Made by a program: the position numbers and the translations under genes. Shown here in pieces: positions 16,232-26,157 of a stretch of DNA of 64,000 bases; within the stretch, counting starts at the first letter, position 1; every line of letters starts with the position of its first letter. The DNA comes from an uncultured Christensenella sp. GTDB taxonomy: Bacteria > Bacillota > Clostridia > Christensenellales > Borkfalkiaceae. The notes under the pieces are model-generated. The model saw only the letters and a list, made by a program, of their open reading frames with translations, did not search any database and had not been told where the DNA came from. Where the stretch lies: contig CAJUET010000001.1 in NCBI GenBank assembly GCA_910585595.1, positions 1 through 64,000 on the forward strand, given 5' to 3'.

Positions 16232-17587
16232 ATGTTCAGTAAATACGATGTACTTGAAACGATTGAAATGATCGAAAAAGAACACCTCGATATTCGTACG
16301 GTGACGCTTGGGGTTTCTCTTTTGCCGTGCATCAGAGAGAACGTGAAAAAGACTGCCGCTGCCGTTTACGAGCGTGTTGTTAAAAAAGCAGAGAACCTTG
16401 TTCCCGTTGCCGAAGCGCTCTCCAAAGAATACGGAATTCCCATTGTAAATAAACGGATTTCAGTTACACCCGTCTCTCTTGTAACGGCGGCTTTTCCGGA
16501 AGAGAGCGCGGAAGTAGGGCGTATGCTCGACAGGGCGGCGAATGAACTCGGGATCGACTTTTTAGGCGGTTATTCCGCGTTAGTACAGAATGGCACCGCT
16601 GACTATGAAGAAAAATTTCTTGCAACTATTCCGGAGGTGCTTGCTTCCACTGAACGGCTGTGTTCTTCCGTGAATGTGGGGTCGAGCAAATCGGGCATCA
16701 ATATGGATGCTGTTCGAATGTTGGGTGGGATCATTAAAAAGACTGCCGTGCTTACCAAAGAAAAAGACGGACTCGGTTGCTGTAAGCTCGTCGTGTTTTG
16801 CAATGCGGTAGAGGACAATCCTTTTATGGCAGGCGCGTTTCACGGGGTCAGCGAATCGGATGCTGTGATAAACGTCGGCGTATCGGGACCCGGAGTTGTG
16901 CACCACGCATTAAAGGATAAAAAGAATGCTGATCTCACGGAAGCAGCGGAAATTATTAAACGCACCGCATTCAAGATAACGCGCGCTGGGCAGTTGATCG
17001 CCAAAGAAGTGGCAAAACGGCTGAATATTTCGTTTGGGATCGTTGATCTTTCGCTTGCGCCTACGCCTGCGAGGGGAGATTCGGTAGCGCACATTCTTGA
17101 AGAACTCGGGCTTGAAACAGTGGGCGGACACGGTACGACGGCGGCGCTTGCCATGCTCAACGATGCGGTGAAAAAGGGCGGGCTCATGGCTTCGTCGCGG
17201 GTCGGCGGGCTTTCGGGTGCGTTTATTCCCGTATCTGAGGATATCGGAATGATCGAAGCCGCGGAACGCGGAAAAATCAGCGTGGATAAATTGGAGGCAA
17301 TGACCGCGGTTTGCTCCGTCGGGCTTGATATGGTCGCGATTCCCGGAGATACGCCCGAGGCTACAATTTCCGCAATGATCGCGGATGAAGCGGCGATTGG
17401 AATGATTAACAATAAAACGACGGCGGTACGCGTCATTCCGGTTCCGAATAAGAGGGTGGGCGATGAGGTGCGGTTCGGCGGATTGTTAGGAAGAGCTCCC
17501 GTTATGCCTGTTCACAGCGGCGACGCAAGCAAATTTGTGGAACGGGGAGGTTTAATCCCCGCGCCCATACATAGTTTTAAAAATTAA
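16232..17587 (+). CDS. PFL family protein, UPF0210 (DUF711)
   Basis: The 451-residue protein matches UPF0210/DUF711, a conserved family with a glycyl-radical-enzyme-like fold but no demonstrated reaction. Recognisable segments are [57 protein letters not shown] and [18 protein letters not shown]. The length is normal. It pairs with the ACT protein just upstream, which may act as its regulator (inference from conserved adjacency). Confidence 0.92.
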   Translation: MFSKYDVLETIEMIEKEHLDIRTVTLGVSLLPCIRENVKKTAAAVYERVVKKAENLVPVAEALSKEYGIPIVNKRISVTPVSLVTAAFPEESAEVGRMLDRAANELGIDFLGGYSALVQNGTADYEEKFLATIPEVLASTERLCSSVNVGSSKSGINMDAVRMLGGIIKKTAVLTKEKDGLGCCKLVVFCNAVEDNPFMAGAFHGVSESDAVINVGVSGPGVVHHALKDKKNADLTEAAEIIKRTAFKITRAGQLIAKEVAKRLNISFGIVDLSLAPTPARGDSVAHILEELGLETVGGHGTTAALAMLNDAVKKGGLMASSRVGGLSGAFIPVSEDIGMIEAAERGKISVDKLEAMTAVCSVGLDMVAIPGDTPEATISAMIADEAAIGMINNKTTAVRVIPVPNKRVGDEVRFGGLLGRAPVMPVHSGDASKFVERGGLIPAPIHSFKN

Positions 17588-17603
17588 ATTAGGAGTTAAG
17601 GTA

Positions 17604-19373
17604 ATGCAGCGCAACGAAATCGACAAGAAATATTTATGGAACACCGCAGACATTTTTGAAAGCGAAGAGGCGTGGGAAAAAGCTTTTTCTGCACTTGAAA
17701 ATCCGCAGTTTGCAAAAAAATATAAGGGCACATTGAACCGTGCGGAAAATATATTAAGTTATTTCCGTGCGGAAGAGGAATACGAAATCGCGCTTATGCG
17801 AGTTTACCTCTATGCACATATGAAGCACGATGAGGACGTAAGTAATTCGAAATACAGTTCTGCACTTCAAAAAGTCATTCAGCTTTTTACGCGTCTTGGT
17901 TCGGAGACGGCGTTCGTGATCCCCGAAATTTCGTCGCTCAAAGAGGAATATCTCGTTGCGTTTTCGAAGGATAAGTCGCTTGCTGATTACGATTATTTTT
18001 TCAAGCGTCTTGTCGAGAAGAAAAAGCACGTTCTTTCAGAAAAAGAAGAGCGCATTCTTGCCGAGGTGCAGGAACCGCTTTCTACAGCGTTCGAGGTGTT
18101 TGAAATGCTTGACAATGCAGAAGTTGACTTCCCAGAAATCGAATACGAAGGGAAAACACAGCGTATTTCACACGGCTTGTATTCGGTGATTCTCAACGGA
18201 GGCGACAGGGAAAAACGCCGTGAGGTGTTTGAAAAATATTATTCGGCATACCGTAAAATCGTAGGTACGCTTGCGGCTACTTACTACGGTAATGTCAAGC
18301 AAGATATATTTATGAAAAATATGCGCGGATTCAAGACTTCTTTGGAAATGGCGCTGTTTGAGGAGGATGTAGATGCAAGCGTCTATAAGAATCTTGTAAA
18401 TTGCGTAAACGACGCAACGCCCGTTATGCACCGTTATATGGCGCTCCGCAAGAAAATGATGGGACTTGACGAAATGCATATCTACGATATTTTTCCGCCT
18501 CTTGTTGAAAATGCCGATTTGCGCCTTTCTTATGAAGATGCATACGAAACGGTCATTAAAGGGCTTGCGCCTCTTGGAAGCGAGTATAGTGAACTCTTAA
18601 AAAAGGGCAGGGACGAACGTTGGATCGATGTGTATGAAACGCCTGGTAAAAAGAGCGGCGCGTATTCTACGTCGGTATTCGGTGTTCACCCGTTCGTGCT
18701 TTTAAACTATCAAAAAACCACGCACGACGTATTCACAATCGCGCACGAAATGGGACATTCAATTCATTCCTATTTTTCGCAACGTGAGCAGCCCTATGCC
18801 AAATCGGACTATAAAATCTTCGTGGCAGAGGTCGCGAGCACCGTTAACGAAGTATTACTCCTGAAATACCTTTTGAATACGACCAAGGATAAGACGCTTG
18901 AAAAGTATCTTGTAAGCTATTTCCTTGAAATGATCCGCACGACGCTCTTCCGTCAAACGCAGTTTGCAGAATTTGAAGAGACTGCGCACGCAATGGCAGA
19001 AAAGGGAGAACCGCTCAATAAAGATAATCTCTCTGAGCTCTATTACGGACTTAACAAAAAATACTACGGTGACGCGCTGTTCCACGATAAGGATATCGAA
19101 ATCGAATGGGCGCGTATCCCGCATTTTTACAATTCCTTCTATGTATACAAATACGCGACGGGCATTACGGCGGCGGTTGCGATTGCAGACAAGATTTTAA
19201 AAGAGGGAGAACCAGCCGTTAAAAAGTATTTCGAATTCCTTTCGGGCGGAAGCAAGACCGATCCCGTATCGCTTTTGAAAATCGCAGGTGCGGATCTTAC
19301 CGCGAAGGAGACCTTCGCAAGTGTTATGAGAGAATTTGAAGAATATTTGAACAAGCTTGAAAATTACACTTAA
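17604..19373 (+). CDS. pepF: Oligoendopeptidase F (M3 metallopeptidase)
   Basis: The start follows AGGAGTTAAGGTA. The 589-residue enzyme has the M3 zinc motif HEMGHSIHS at about residue 381, with the third ligand expected in the following KIFVAEVASTVNE helix. Family length is about 600 residues. It degrades oligopeptides in the cytosol. It sits between the UPF0210 gene and dnaB without obvious functional linkage. Confidence 0.95.
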   Translation: MQRNEIDKKYLWNTADIFESEEAWEKAFSALENPQFAKKYKGTLNRAENILSYFRAEEEYEIALMRVYLYAHMKHDEDVSNSKYSSALQKVIQLFTRLGSETAFVIPEISSLKEEYLVAFSKDKSLADYDYFFKRLVEKKKHVLSEKEERILAEVQEPLSTAFEVFEMLDNAEVDFPEIEYEGKTQRISHGLYSVILNGGDREKRREVFEKYYSAYRKIVGTLAATYYGNVKQDIFMKNMRGFKTSLEMALFEEDVDASVYKNLVNCVNDATPVMHRYMALRKKMMGLDEMHIYDIFPPLVENADLRLSYEDAYETVIKGLAPLGSEYSELLKKGRDERWIDVYETPGKKSGAYSTSVFGVHPFVLLNYQKTTHDVFTIAHEMGHSIHSYFSQREQPYAKSDYKIFVAEVASTVNEVLLLKYLLNTTKDKTLEKYLVSYFLEMIRTTLFRQTQFAEFEETAHAMAEKGEPLNKDNLSELYYGLNKKYYGDALFHDKDIEIEWARIPHFYNSFYVYKYATGITAAVAIADKILKEGEPAVKKYFEFLSGGSKTDPVSLLKIAGADLTAKETFASVMREFEEYLNKLENYT

Positions 19374-19382
19374 GGAGAAGTT

Positions 19383-20831
19383 ATGGCGATTAACCAAATG
19401 CCGCACAATTTAGACGCGGAGAAAGCACTTCTCGGCTGCATTCTCTTGGATGAGGGCGTGCAGGCGGAAATACTCGACGATTTAAAAGCCGATGATTTTT
19501 ATCAGGAGTCTCACCGCGAGATACTTCTCGGAATGAAGGCGGTGCACGCGTCAGGTAAGGCGGTCGATATTGTCACATTGACTGACAAACTTTCGAAGGA
19601 CGGAAGGCTTAATCGAGCGGGCGGGGTGCAGGCGGTAACAGAGATTGCCGAGAACGCACTCTCATCTGTCAACTATAAGCAGTATCTTGAAATCGTAAAA
19701 CGTGATTCTATAAATCGCAAACTCATTCGCGCTTCAAAAGAAGTTATTGAAAAATGCATGGATTCTCCCGAAGAAAAGGAAGCCCTCGACTTTGCGGAAA
19801 AAAAAGTTTACGGCATTTCGCAAAACGAAGAATCTACCGCGCTCAAAGGGTTAGAAGACGGAACGGATATGCGCGCGGTGCTCGACAGGATCGAACTTAT
19901 TCAGACGAATCCGGATTCCGCACGTGGCGTGGAAACGGGCTTTCCTCGCCTCGACAGAAAGACGAACGGTTTACAGAAGTCCGATCTTATCATTATTGCG
20001 GCGCGCCCTGGCGCAGGAAAAACTTCGTTCGCCATGAATATCGTAGAGCACGCTTGTTTGCAGCGCGGAAAGGTCGCTGCAATTTTCTCTCTTGAAATGT
20101 CGAGAAAGCAGCTTTTGCAGAGACTTCTCTGTTCCTATTCTGGTGTGAGCATGAAAAAAGTAAACACGCCGACCGCGGATGAGCGCGTAACATCCGAGGA
20201 TTTTAAAAAGTTATGGTCGGCGACCGATAAAATCAATAAAAGCAAAATTTTTATCGACGATAAAACGAATATTACGGCGGGGGAGATCCTTTCTAAATGC
20301 CGCCGTTTGAAGAGTTCCGAGGGCAGACTCGATCTTGTTATGATCGACTATATCCAGCTTATGCAGGGCGATTCCGTAACTTCGACGGAGTCGAGACAGC
20401 AGGTCGTTGCCGAAATTACGCGTGGGCTTAAAATCATGGCAAAGGAGCTTGATGTACCGGTCATTGCACTCTCTCAGTTGAGGCGTTTTCAAGGGAAGGA
20501 AGCGCAACTCACTGATCTTCGTGAATCGGGCGCAATCGAGCAGGACGCGGATATCGTTATGTTTATCAATCGCTTTGATCAGAACGCTACGAAAGAGGAG
20601 TTACAGAGCGGTAAAGTCGTAGAAGGGGCTTCGGAGCTCAACATTTCCAAATTCAGAAACGGTGAACCGGGGAGAATTCAGCTTCGGTTTATCGGCTCTA
20701 AAACGAAGTTTGTGGAAGTTGACTTGCAGGGACGTCCCGAGGAAGAACCGCAGTACGGCAAAGAAAAAAAATCCGCTTGGAAAGAAGAGGACGATGATAC
20801 GCCCGACGACGGGGGTATTCCGATAGAGTGA
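19383..20831 (+). CDS. dnaB: Replicative DNA helicase DnaB
   Basis: The start follows AAGGAGAAGTT. The 482-residue protein has the N-terminal DnaB domain (NLDAEKALLGCIL, DFYQESHREI) and a RecA-like C-terminal helicase with Walker A RPGAGKTSF at about 208, the Walker B region LDLVMIDYIQLM, and LSQLRR / DLRESGAIEQDAD. It unwinds the template at the replication fork. The tail is acidic. Its stop overlaps the sua5 start. No helicase loader gene is adjacent. Confidence 0.97.
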   Translation: MAINQMPHNLDAEKALLGCILLDEGVQAEILDDLKADDFYQESHREILLGMKAVHASGKAVDIVTLTDKLSKDGRLNRAGGVQAVTEIAENALSSVNYKQYLEIVKRDSINRKLIRASKEVIEKCMDSPEEKEALDFAEKKVYGISQNEESTALKGLEDGTDMRAVLDRIELIQTNPDSARGVETGFPRLDRKTNGLQKSDLIIIAARPGAGKTSFAMNIVEHACLQRGKVAAIFSLEMSRKQLLQRLLCSYSGVSMKKVNTPTADERVTSEDFKKLWSATDKINKSKIFIDDKTNITAGEILSKCRRLKSSEGRLDLVMIDYIQLMQGDSVTSTESRQQVVAEITRGLKIMAKELDVPVIALSQLRRFQGKEAQLTDLRESGAIEQDADIVMFINRFDQNATKEELQSGKVVEGASELNISKFRNGEPGRIQLRFIGSKTKFVEVDLQGRPEEEPQYGKEKKSAWKEEDDDTPDDGGIPIE

Positions 20832-21841
20832 GAACGGAAATTTTAGGTGCTTCCCGCGAGGGGACCGAAAGAGCAAAAGAATATATATTAGAGGGCGGCG
20901 TGGTTGCGTTTCATACCGAAACGGTTTATGGTTTGGGCGCGAATGCCTTTAACGACGATGCAGTACAAAAGATTTTCGCATTAAAGGGAAGACCTGCCGA
21001 CAATCCGCTGATCGCGCATGTGCACCGTGATTACGATATAAGTTCGCTTGTTGATTATGTGCCCGATTATGCAGTTTTGCTTCGAAAAGCGTTTTTGCCC
21101 GGTCCTTTGACTATGGTTTATCCTTCTAGCGGTAAGGTAAGTAAATTTGTTTCGTGCGGTTTGAATACGCTTGCGATCCGCGTGCCTTCCTCCGTCACGG
21201 CGCAAAAGTTCTTAAAAACGGTCAATTTGCCGATTGCGGCGCCGAGTGCAAACCGCAGTAAACACGTTTCACCCGTTACGGCAATGCATGTTTATGACGA
21301 TTTCAAGAACGAGATTCCCTTGATTCTTGACGGTGGGTCTTGCGAGGGGGGAATCGAGAGTACCGTCTTAGACTGTACGGGCGACGATCCCGTGGTTTTG
21401 CGCGAAGGGCTTGTGACGCAGGAAATGATTGCTTCCGTTACAGGGAGATGCTTTGTTTATGAGAAAAAAGCGGGCGAAAGGCCGAAGAGTCCCGGTATGG
21501 CTTATAAACATTACGCACCCCAATGCGCGACTGCTTATTTTTCCATAGAGGAACTTGAAAGAGCGCTCGGGAAATATCGTGAGGAAAAAGAACGGGGCGG
21601 AAGACCTTTCTTTCTTGCGGAGAGCGGAATCGCAAACGAACTTTCCAAAAAAAGCATAAATGTGTTTCCTCTCGGCGATACGGACGAGGAGATGGCGCAG
21701 AACCTTTATGCGCAGTTAAGACGGGCGGAAAAACAGGCTTCCCTTTTAATATGTTTGGAGCCCACGGTGTGCGGCGGGGTTATGGCGGGGGTCATGAACC
21801 GCTTAAAACGAGCGTTTGGGATCGGTACGGAAGAGGATTAA
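20828..21841 (+). CDS. L-threonylcarbamoyladenylate synthase (Sua5/TsaC family)
   Basis: GTG 20828 overlaps the dnaB stop and starts a 337-residue protein. The N-terminal YrdC domain carries GGVVAFHTETVYGLGANA, KGRPADNPLIAH and PLPIAAPSANRS-like text (NLPIAAPSANRS). A C-terminal Sua5 domain follows (SPGMAYKHYAPQ). It makes threonylcarbamoyl-AMP from Thr, bicarbonate and ATP for the t6A37 modification of ANN-decoding tRNAs. The full two-domain Sua5 length is normal. Confidence 0.95.
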   Translation: MRTEILGASREGTERAKEYILEGGVVAFHTETVYGLGANAFNDDAVQKIFALKGRPADNPLIAHVHRDYDISSLVDYVPDYAVLLRKAFLPGPLTMVYPSSGKVSKFVSCGLNTLAIRVPSSVTAQKFLKTVNLPIAAPSANRSKHVSPVTAMHVYDDFKNEIPLILDGGSCEGGIESTVLDCTGDDPVVLREGLVTQEMIASVTGRCFVYEKKAGERPKSPGMAYKHYAPQCATAYFSIEELERALGKYREEKERGGRPFFLAESGIANELSKKSINVFPLGDTDEEMAQNLYAQLRRAEKQASLLICLEPTVCGGVMAGVMNRLKRAFGIGTEED

Positions 21842-21842
21842 A

Positions 21843-22292
21843 ATGAAACATAAAAAAATCGTGTTTGTATGTTCAGGAAATACTTGCCGTTCGCCTATGG
21901 CGGAGGCAGCTTTCCGTAAAGAGCTCAAACGCAGAAAAATATCCTGGTATAGAGTGCAGTCGGCGGGCGTAAATGCACAAGAAGGTGCGCCCATGAATCC
22001 CGATGCTCAGAAGGCACTTTCCGAAGCGAAAATTCCCTATTCCGAAAATTTCAAAAGCAGTTTGCTGAAGCAAAAGACGGTGGAAGAGGCGATCGCAGTC
22101 ATCTGCATGACGCGCGATTTATGTGATTTGATTCCCGGGAAAACGGTCATGAGCTTTTACGAGCTGACGGGCAAGGATATTCCGGATCCTTTCGGACAGG
22201 GGATCGATGCATACAGGGTAACACTTCGATATATCCGAGAATGTATTCCAACGATTATCAGTCGCCTCGGTTTAGAAGTAAAAGAAGATTAA
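21843..22292 (+). CDS. Low-molecular-weight protein arginine/tyrosine phosphatase
   Basis: The start is ATG 21843, one base after the sua5 stop, because the family begins with the catalytic loop: VFVCSGNTCRSPMAEA holds the CX5R active site. The general-acid Asp is in IPDPFGQG. The 149-residue length fits the LMW-PTP fold. In Firmicutes these enzymes (YwlE-like) commonly follow ywlC/sua5, so protein arginine phosphatase activity is possible; the sequence does not settle it. Confidence 0.92.
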   Translation: MKHKKIVFVCSGNTCRSPMAEAAFRKELKRRKISWYRVQSAGVNAQEGAPMNPDAQKALSEAKIPYSENFKSSLLKQKTVEEAIAVICMTRDLCDLIPGKTVMSFYELTGKDIPDPFGQGIDAYRVTLRYIRECIPTIISRLGLEVKED

Positions 22293-22310
22293 TTTATAAG
22301 AGGTTTAAAT

Positions 22311-22763
22311 ATGAAAATAGCACTTTGCAGCGATCACGGCGGTCTACACCTAAAAAATTCCATTATCGAATATCTTGTTCAAAACGTTTACGAAATAAAA
22401 GATTTCGGCACGACGAACGAGAATTCTTGTGATTATCCCGACTTTGCACTTCTTGCCGCGGAAGCGGTAATGAAAGGGGAGTGCGAGCGTGGAATTTTTG
22501 TTTGTACAACGGGAATCGGGATCAGCATCGCTGCAAATAAAATTCCTACGATTCGTTGCGCGCTTTGCTCGGAACCGCTCTCCGCCAAGATGACGCGCTT
22601 GCACAACGATGCCAACGTACTTGCACTAGGCGGCGGGATCGTCGGTGTGAATCTTGGAATAGAAATCGTAAAGACCTTTTTAGAAACTCCCTTCTCGGCA
22701 GAGGAAAAACATCGCCGCAGAATTGATAAGATCAGTGCGATCGAAAAAAAATATAGCAAATAA
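22311..22763 (+). CDS. rpiB: Ribose-5-phosphate isomerase B
   Basis: The 150-residue enzyme interconverts ribose 5-phosphate and ribulose 5-phosphate in the pentose phosphate pathway. Seen motifs are CSDHGGLHLKN, GTTNENSCDYPDFA, and the active-site Cys in FVCTTGIGISIAANK, followed by RLHNDANVLALGG. It follows the sua5-phosphatase pair, the usual Firmicutes order. Confidence 0.95.
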   Translation: MKIALCSDHGGLHLKNSIIEYLVQNVYEIKDFGTTNENSCDYPDFALLAAEAVMKGECERGIFVCTTGIGISIAANKIPTIRCALCSEPLSAKMTRLHNDANVLALGGGIVGVNLGIEIVKTFLETPFSAEEKHRRRIDKISAIEKKYSK

Positions 22764-22780
22764 AGCGGAACGGAGGTTGT

Positions 22781-24316
22781 ATGTCCGGCACTTTTAAGGA
22801 AAAATTGATAGAATCTCTTACGTCGATTTTGCCGATTGCGCTCATTATCTTAATATTATGTGCAACGCTCACGCCATTAGATACGGGTATTTTTGCGCTG
22901 TTTTTTATATCGATTTTTCTATTGATCGTCGGCATGGGGGCTTTTACTTTGGGGGCGGATATGTCGTTGCTTGTAATCGGTGAGAAAATCGGTTCTTCAA
23001 TGACGCGATCGCGTAAAGTTTGGCTTATTGCATTGCTATCCTTCATTATCGGAATTATCGTTACAGTCGCTGAACCCGATTTGAAAATTCTATCCGATCA
23101 GGTTGGATCGTTGAAACCGGAATGGGGTTTTTTCGGGAAATATCTTCTGATTTTTATCGTTGCGCTCGGCGTAGGGATTTTCCTGATGCTCGCAATGCTA
23201 CGCATCGTGTTTAGAATCAGACTTTCGATTCTTTTGATTGCATTTTATGTCGCGGCATTTGTGCTTTCGTTTTTCTGCCCCACAACATTCCGCGCGGTCG
23301 CGTTTGATTCAGGCGGCGTTACCACGGGACCGATGACCGTTCCTTTTATTATGTCGCTCGGAGTCGGCGTTGCCGTTATCCGAAGCGATAAAAAGGGTCA
23401 GTCGGACTCCTTCGGTTTGGTTGCGCTTGCAAGTATCGGACCGATCATAGCGGTGCTGATTTTAGGCGTTATTTTTCAACTCGGTAACATTACGCCCGAT
23501 ATTTATGAACCCGAGCAGGTTGCTACGACTTGGAATATGGGGCTTACCTATCTAAAAGGTTTTGGAAATTATGCCGAAGAGGTTGCAATCGCCGTTGCGC
23601 CTATTCTCGTATTTTCTATCTTATTTCAGCTTATTACGCGAGCGTTCCATAAAAAACAGCTTGTTAAAATCGGTTTGGGTTTTTTATACACTTTTATCGG
23701 ACTTGTACTTTTTCTTACAGGAGCGAACGTCGGTTTTAAGCCTGTCGGTACGCTTATCGGGGAAAGCCTTGCTTCAAAATCGTGGAGTATGTGGCTTTTG
23801 ATTCCGGTCGGAATGATTATCGGCTATTTTGTTGTTGCTGCCGAACCGGCTGTGCATGTTCTCAATAAACAGGTCGAGCGTATGAGTTCGGGTGCGGTTT
23901 CCTCCAAAGCGATGAAATACGGTTTATGTATCGGCGTATGTATTGCAATCGGACTTGCGATGATGAGAATCTTGACAGGAATCGATATCATGTGGATACT
24001 TATTCCGGGATACGTGATTGCACTCATCCTGACGTTTTTTACGCCGCCGATGTTTACCGGTATCGCATTCGACTCGGGTGGTGTGGCAAGCGGAGCAATG
24101 GTGTCGTCGTTTGTGCTTCCCATGGCGATCGGCGCCTGCAATATCATCAATCCCGAAGCGATCATGACGCAAGCGTTCGGATGCGTTGCGTTCGTTGCGC
24201 TTGCTCCGCTTATTTCTATTCAGATTTTGGGAATCATGTATAAGCAGAAAACCAAGCGGATAAAACGTACTTTCCTTGCGGTAGAAGACAGAGTGCTCGA
24301 ATATGAGGTGGATTGA
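22781..24316 (+). CDS. DUF1538 multi-pass membrane protein
   Basis: The start follows ACGGAGGTTGT. The 511-residue integral membrane protein has about 12 hydrophobic segments in two homologous halves. Each half carries the hallmark AFDSGGV: first AFDSGGVTTGPMTVPF, then AFDSGGVASGAMVSSF. The internal duplication and the polar FDSGG loops suggest an ion or small-molecule transporter, but the DUF1538 substrate is unknown. The start of the next gene, a P-II-like regulator, overlaps its stop, so they are probably partners. Confidence 0.92.
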   Translation: MSGTFKEKLIESLTSILPIALIILILCATLTPLDTGIFALFFISIFLLIVGMGAFTLGADMSLLVIGEKIGSSMTRSRKVWLIALLSFIIGIIVTVAEPDLKILSDQVGSLKPEWGFFGKYLLIFIVALGVGIFLMLAMLRIVFRIRLSILLIAFYVAAFVLSFFCPTTFRAVAFDSGGVTTGPMTVPFIMSLGVGVAVIRSDKKGQSDSFGLVALASIGPIIAVLILGVIFQLGNITPDIYEPEQVATTWNMGLTYLKGFGNYAEEVAIAVAPILVFSILFQLITRAFHKKQLVKIGLGFLYTFIGLVLFLTGANVGFKPVGTLIGESLASKSWSMWLLIPVGMIIGYFVVAAEPAVHVLNKQVERMSSGAVSSKAMKYGLCIGVCIAIGLAMMRILTGIDIMWILIPGYVIALILTFFTPPMFTGIAFDSGGVASGAMVSSFVLPMAIGACNIINPEAIMTQAFGCVAFVALAPLISIQILGIMYKQKTKRIKRTFLAVEDRVLEYEVD

Positions 24317-25242
24317 TGGAAGAGAAGAAAAATCCGACTCCGAAAAGGAAATCTGTAACCGAAACGATAGAAAAAGTCGCATTAAAAGAGAAAAAGAACA
24401 GGGCAAAAAGGACAAAGATTGAGCGTCCGAGAGTAGAAAAAATAAAGGCGCCGCGTCCGAACCGCACAAAACTTTTGGTCAGTATTGTAAATCACAGTGA
24501 CGGTAAGCAATTAAAAACTATACTCGACGAGTGTTCGGTTTCGCTCAGTCTGTCCTTCGACGGGACGGGAACGGCGCGCTCCTCGATTTTAGATTATTTC
24601 GGGATCGGGGAAACGGAAAAGACGATTGTGCTGTCACTCTTTCCCGAAAGCGACGAGGATTTGATTATTCGGGAAATTCGCACTAAGATGTCGCTGTATT
24701 TGGTGGGCAGGGGTATTTCGTTCACTGTTCCGCTTACAAGCGTTTCCGAAATCGTAGCAAACGGACTTTCGAAAGCGTCCGCAAAAAAAACCGTTTTGGA
24801 GAGTATGATTATGACCGAGGCAAGAAGAACTTATGATTTGATTGTATGCGCCGTGAGTGCAGAGCGTTCGGATGAAGCAATGGAAGCGGCGCGTTCCGCG
24901 GGGGCTGCGGGCGGCACGATTATGCACGCTAGGATGCTCGACAATAAGAAGGCGGAACAGTTTATCGGAATTTCGCTTGCCAAAGAGCAGGAGATTCTGT
25001 TGATTTTAACAAAACGCGAGGGGAAACTTGCAATTATGCAGGCGCTCTTTGACCGCGTCGGGGTAAAAACGGAAGCGGGCGGAATTATTTTTTCCGTTCC
25101 TGTCGACAGAACGGTAGGAATCGGCGCGGATGAAACGGCGGAAGTCGCAGTTGCGAAAGATAAAGAAGTGTCTTCCGCAACGGTTGAAACTCCCGTAACG
25201 GAATTGACCGAAGCTTCCGAAACGGAAGAGGAAACGAAGTAA
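24316..25242 (+). CDS. P-II-like regulatory protein paired with DUF1538
   Basis: ATG 24316 overlaps the DUF1538 stop. The 308-residue protein has a very basic N-terminal 50 residues and then two tandem P-II/GlnB-like segments (KLLVSIVNHSDGKQLKTIL; later TYDLIVCAVSAERSDEAM with AGAAGGTIMHARML). The second half ends with KLAIMQALFDRVGVKTEAGGIIFSVPVD, as in P-II proteins. The tail is acidic. It probably gates the membrane partner in response to a nucleotide or metabolite (inference from P-II behaviour and translational coupling). Confidence 0.78.
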   Translation: MEEKKNPTPKRKSVTETIEKVALKEKKNRAKRTKIERPRVEKIKAPRPNRTKLLVSIVNHSDGKQLKTILDECSVSLSLSFDGTGTARSSILDYFGIGETEKTIVLSLFPESDEDLIIREIRTKMSLYLVGRGISFTVPLTSVSEIVANGLSKASAKKTVLESMIMTEARRTYDLIVCAVSAERSDEAMEAARSAGAAGGTIMHARMLDNKKAEQFIGISLAKEQEILLILTKREGKLAIMQALFDRVGVKTEAGGIIFSVPVDRTVGIGADETAEVAVAKDKEVSSATVETPVTELTEASETEEETK

Positions 25243-25245
25243 AGA

Positions 25246-25932
25246 ATGAAGAGTAAACGTATTATTGCAATCGGCGGGGGCGAAATCAAGAACTACGGTA
25301 CACTTGAAATTGACCGCTATATCGCGGAAGAGGCAAAAAAAATTGCGGGCGATCGTCGTGCTTGCGGTTTATTTGTTCCTACGGCAAGCTACGACTGTAT
25401 GCCTTATTATAATACGTTTCATAAAATATATACGGGCATTTACGGCTTAAAGACAGACGTTGTTCTTACGGTAAACCGCGAGATAGATTTGGATAAGATT
25501 CGCATTAAATTTGAAAAAGCCGATTTTATTTACGTAGGTGGCGGGAATACCGTGTTCATGATTGAGCATTGGAAGAAGACGGGGGCTCTTTCGATCATAA
25601 AAGAAGCATATGCGCGCGGCGTTTTGATTGCAGGTCTGTCCGCAGGCGCAATTTGTTGGTTTGAGGATATGTATTCCGATTCAGTTGTGGAAGGGGAATA
25701 TTCCATGTATAAGGGGCTTGGATGGATTCATGGAAAAATTTCCCCGCATTATAATGAAAGAATGCTTGACTTTGACAAAATAGTAATGTATAATCGTGAT
25801 TGCGCTTGGGGCGTTGAAAACGGCGCCGCGCTTGAAATTGTTGACGGAGAGCCGTTACGCAGTATTTCAGGTGGAGGTAAGGTTTATCGGCTTGACGCAA
25901 GCGGTGGCGAATTAAAAAAGTCGATATTTTAA
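25246..25932 (+). CDS. Peptidase S51 family protein (PepE/cyanophycinase-like)
   Basis: The 228-residue protein has a nucleophile elbow with Ser132 in AGLSAGAICWF, the upstream FIYVGGGNTVFM loop and a His in KISPHYNER. S51 enzymes include aspartyl dipeptidase PepE and cyanophycinases; the length fits PepE-like members. The gene starts 3 bases after the P-II-like gene. A promoter for the downstream tRNA-Leu appears to lie inside its coding sequence. Confidence 0.88.
   Translation: MKSKRIIAIGGGEIKNYGTLEIDRYIAEEAKKIAGDRRACGLFVPTASYDCMPYYNTFHKIYTGIYGLKTDVVLTVNREIDLDKIRIKFEKADFIYVGGGNTVFMIEHWKKTGALSIIKEAYARGVLIAGLSAGAICWFEDMYSDSVVEGEYSMYKGLGWIHGKISPHYNERMLDFDKIVMYNRDCAWGVENGAALEIVDGEPLRSISGGGKVYRLDASGGELKKSIF
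25766..25794 (+). promoter_or_regulatory. Probable tRNA-Leu promoter inside the S51 peptidase gene
   Basis: TTGACT (25766-25771) and a perfect TATAAT (25789-25794) are spaced by 17 bases. Transcription would start near 25801, giving a precursor with a leader of about 134 bases before the tRNA. Confidence 0.55.
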
Positions 25933-25934
25933 TT

Positions 25935-26017
25935 GCGGATGTGGCGAAACTGGCAGACGCGCAGGTTTCAGGTTCCTGTGGGAGACCGTGCAGGTTCAAA
26001 TCCTGTCATCCGCACCA
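25935..26017 (+). tRNA. tRNA-Leu (CAG)
   Basis: The acceptor stem GCGGATG pairs with CATCCGC, followed by discriminator A and an encoded CCA. The D-arm TGGCGAAACTGGCAGACGC and a long variable arm are typical of tRNA-Leu. The T-arm is CAGG-TTCAAAT-CCTG. The anticodon loop TTCAGGT gives anticodon CAG, with a T-T mismatch closing the loop. Confidence 0.93.
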
Positions 26018-26022
26018 CAAGC

Positions 26023-26062
26023 ATAACGTAAGTTGAACAGTGTTTGACTTGCGTTATTTTTA
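26023..26062 (+). terminator. Intrinsic terminator after tRNA-Leu
   Basis: An 11-bp stem (ATAACGTAAGT with ACTTGCGTTAT, one G-U pair) is followed by TTTTTATAT. Confidence 0.85.
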
Positions 26063-26157
26063 TATCAAAAATCGGTAACATAAAATTGATTTGCGATAAT
26101 ATTTTTATGCGTGCATATTACGACTTAAAACGCGAAAATAATCGCCAAAAAGAAAAA

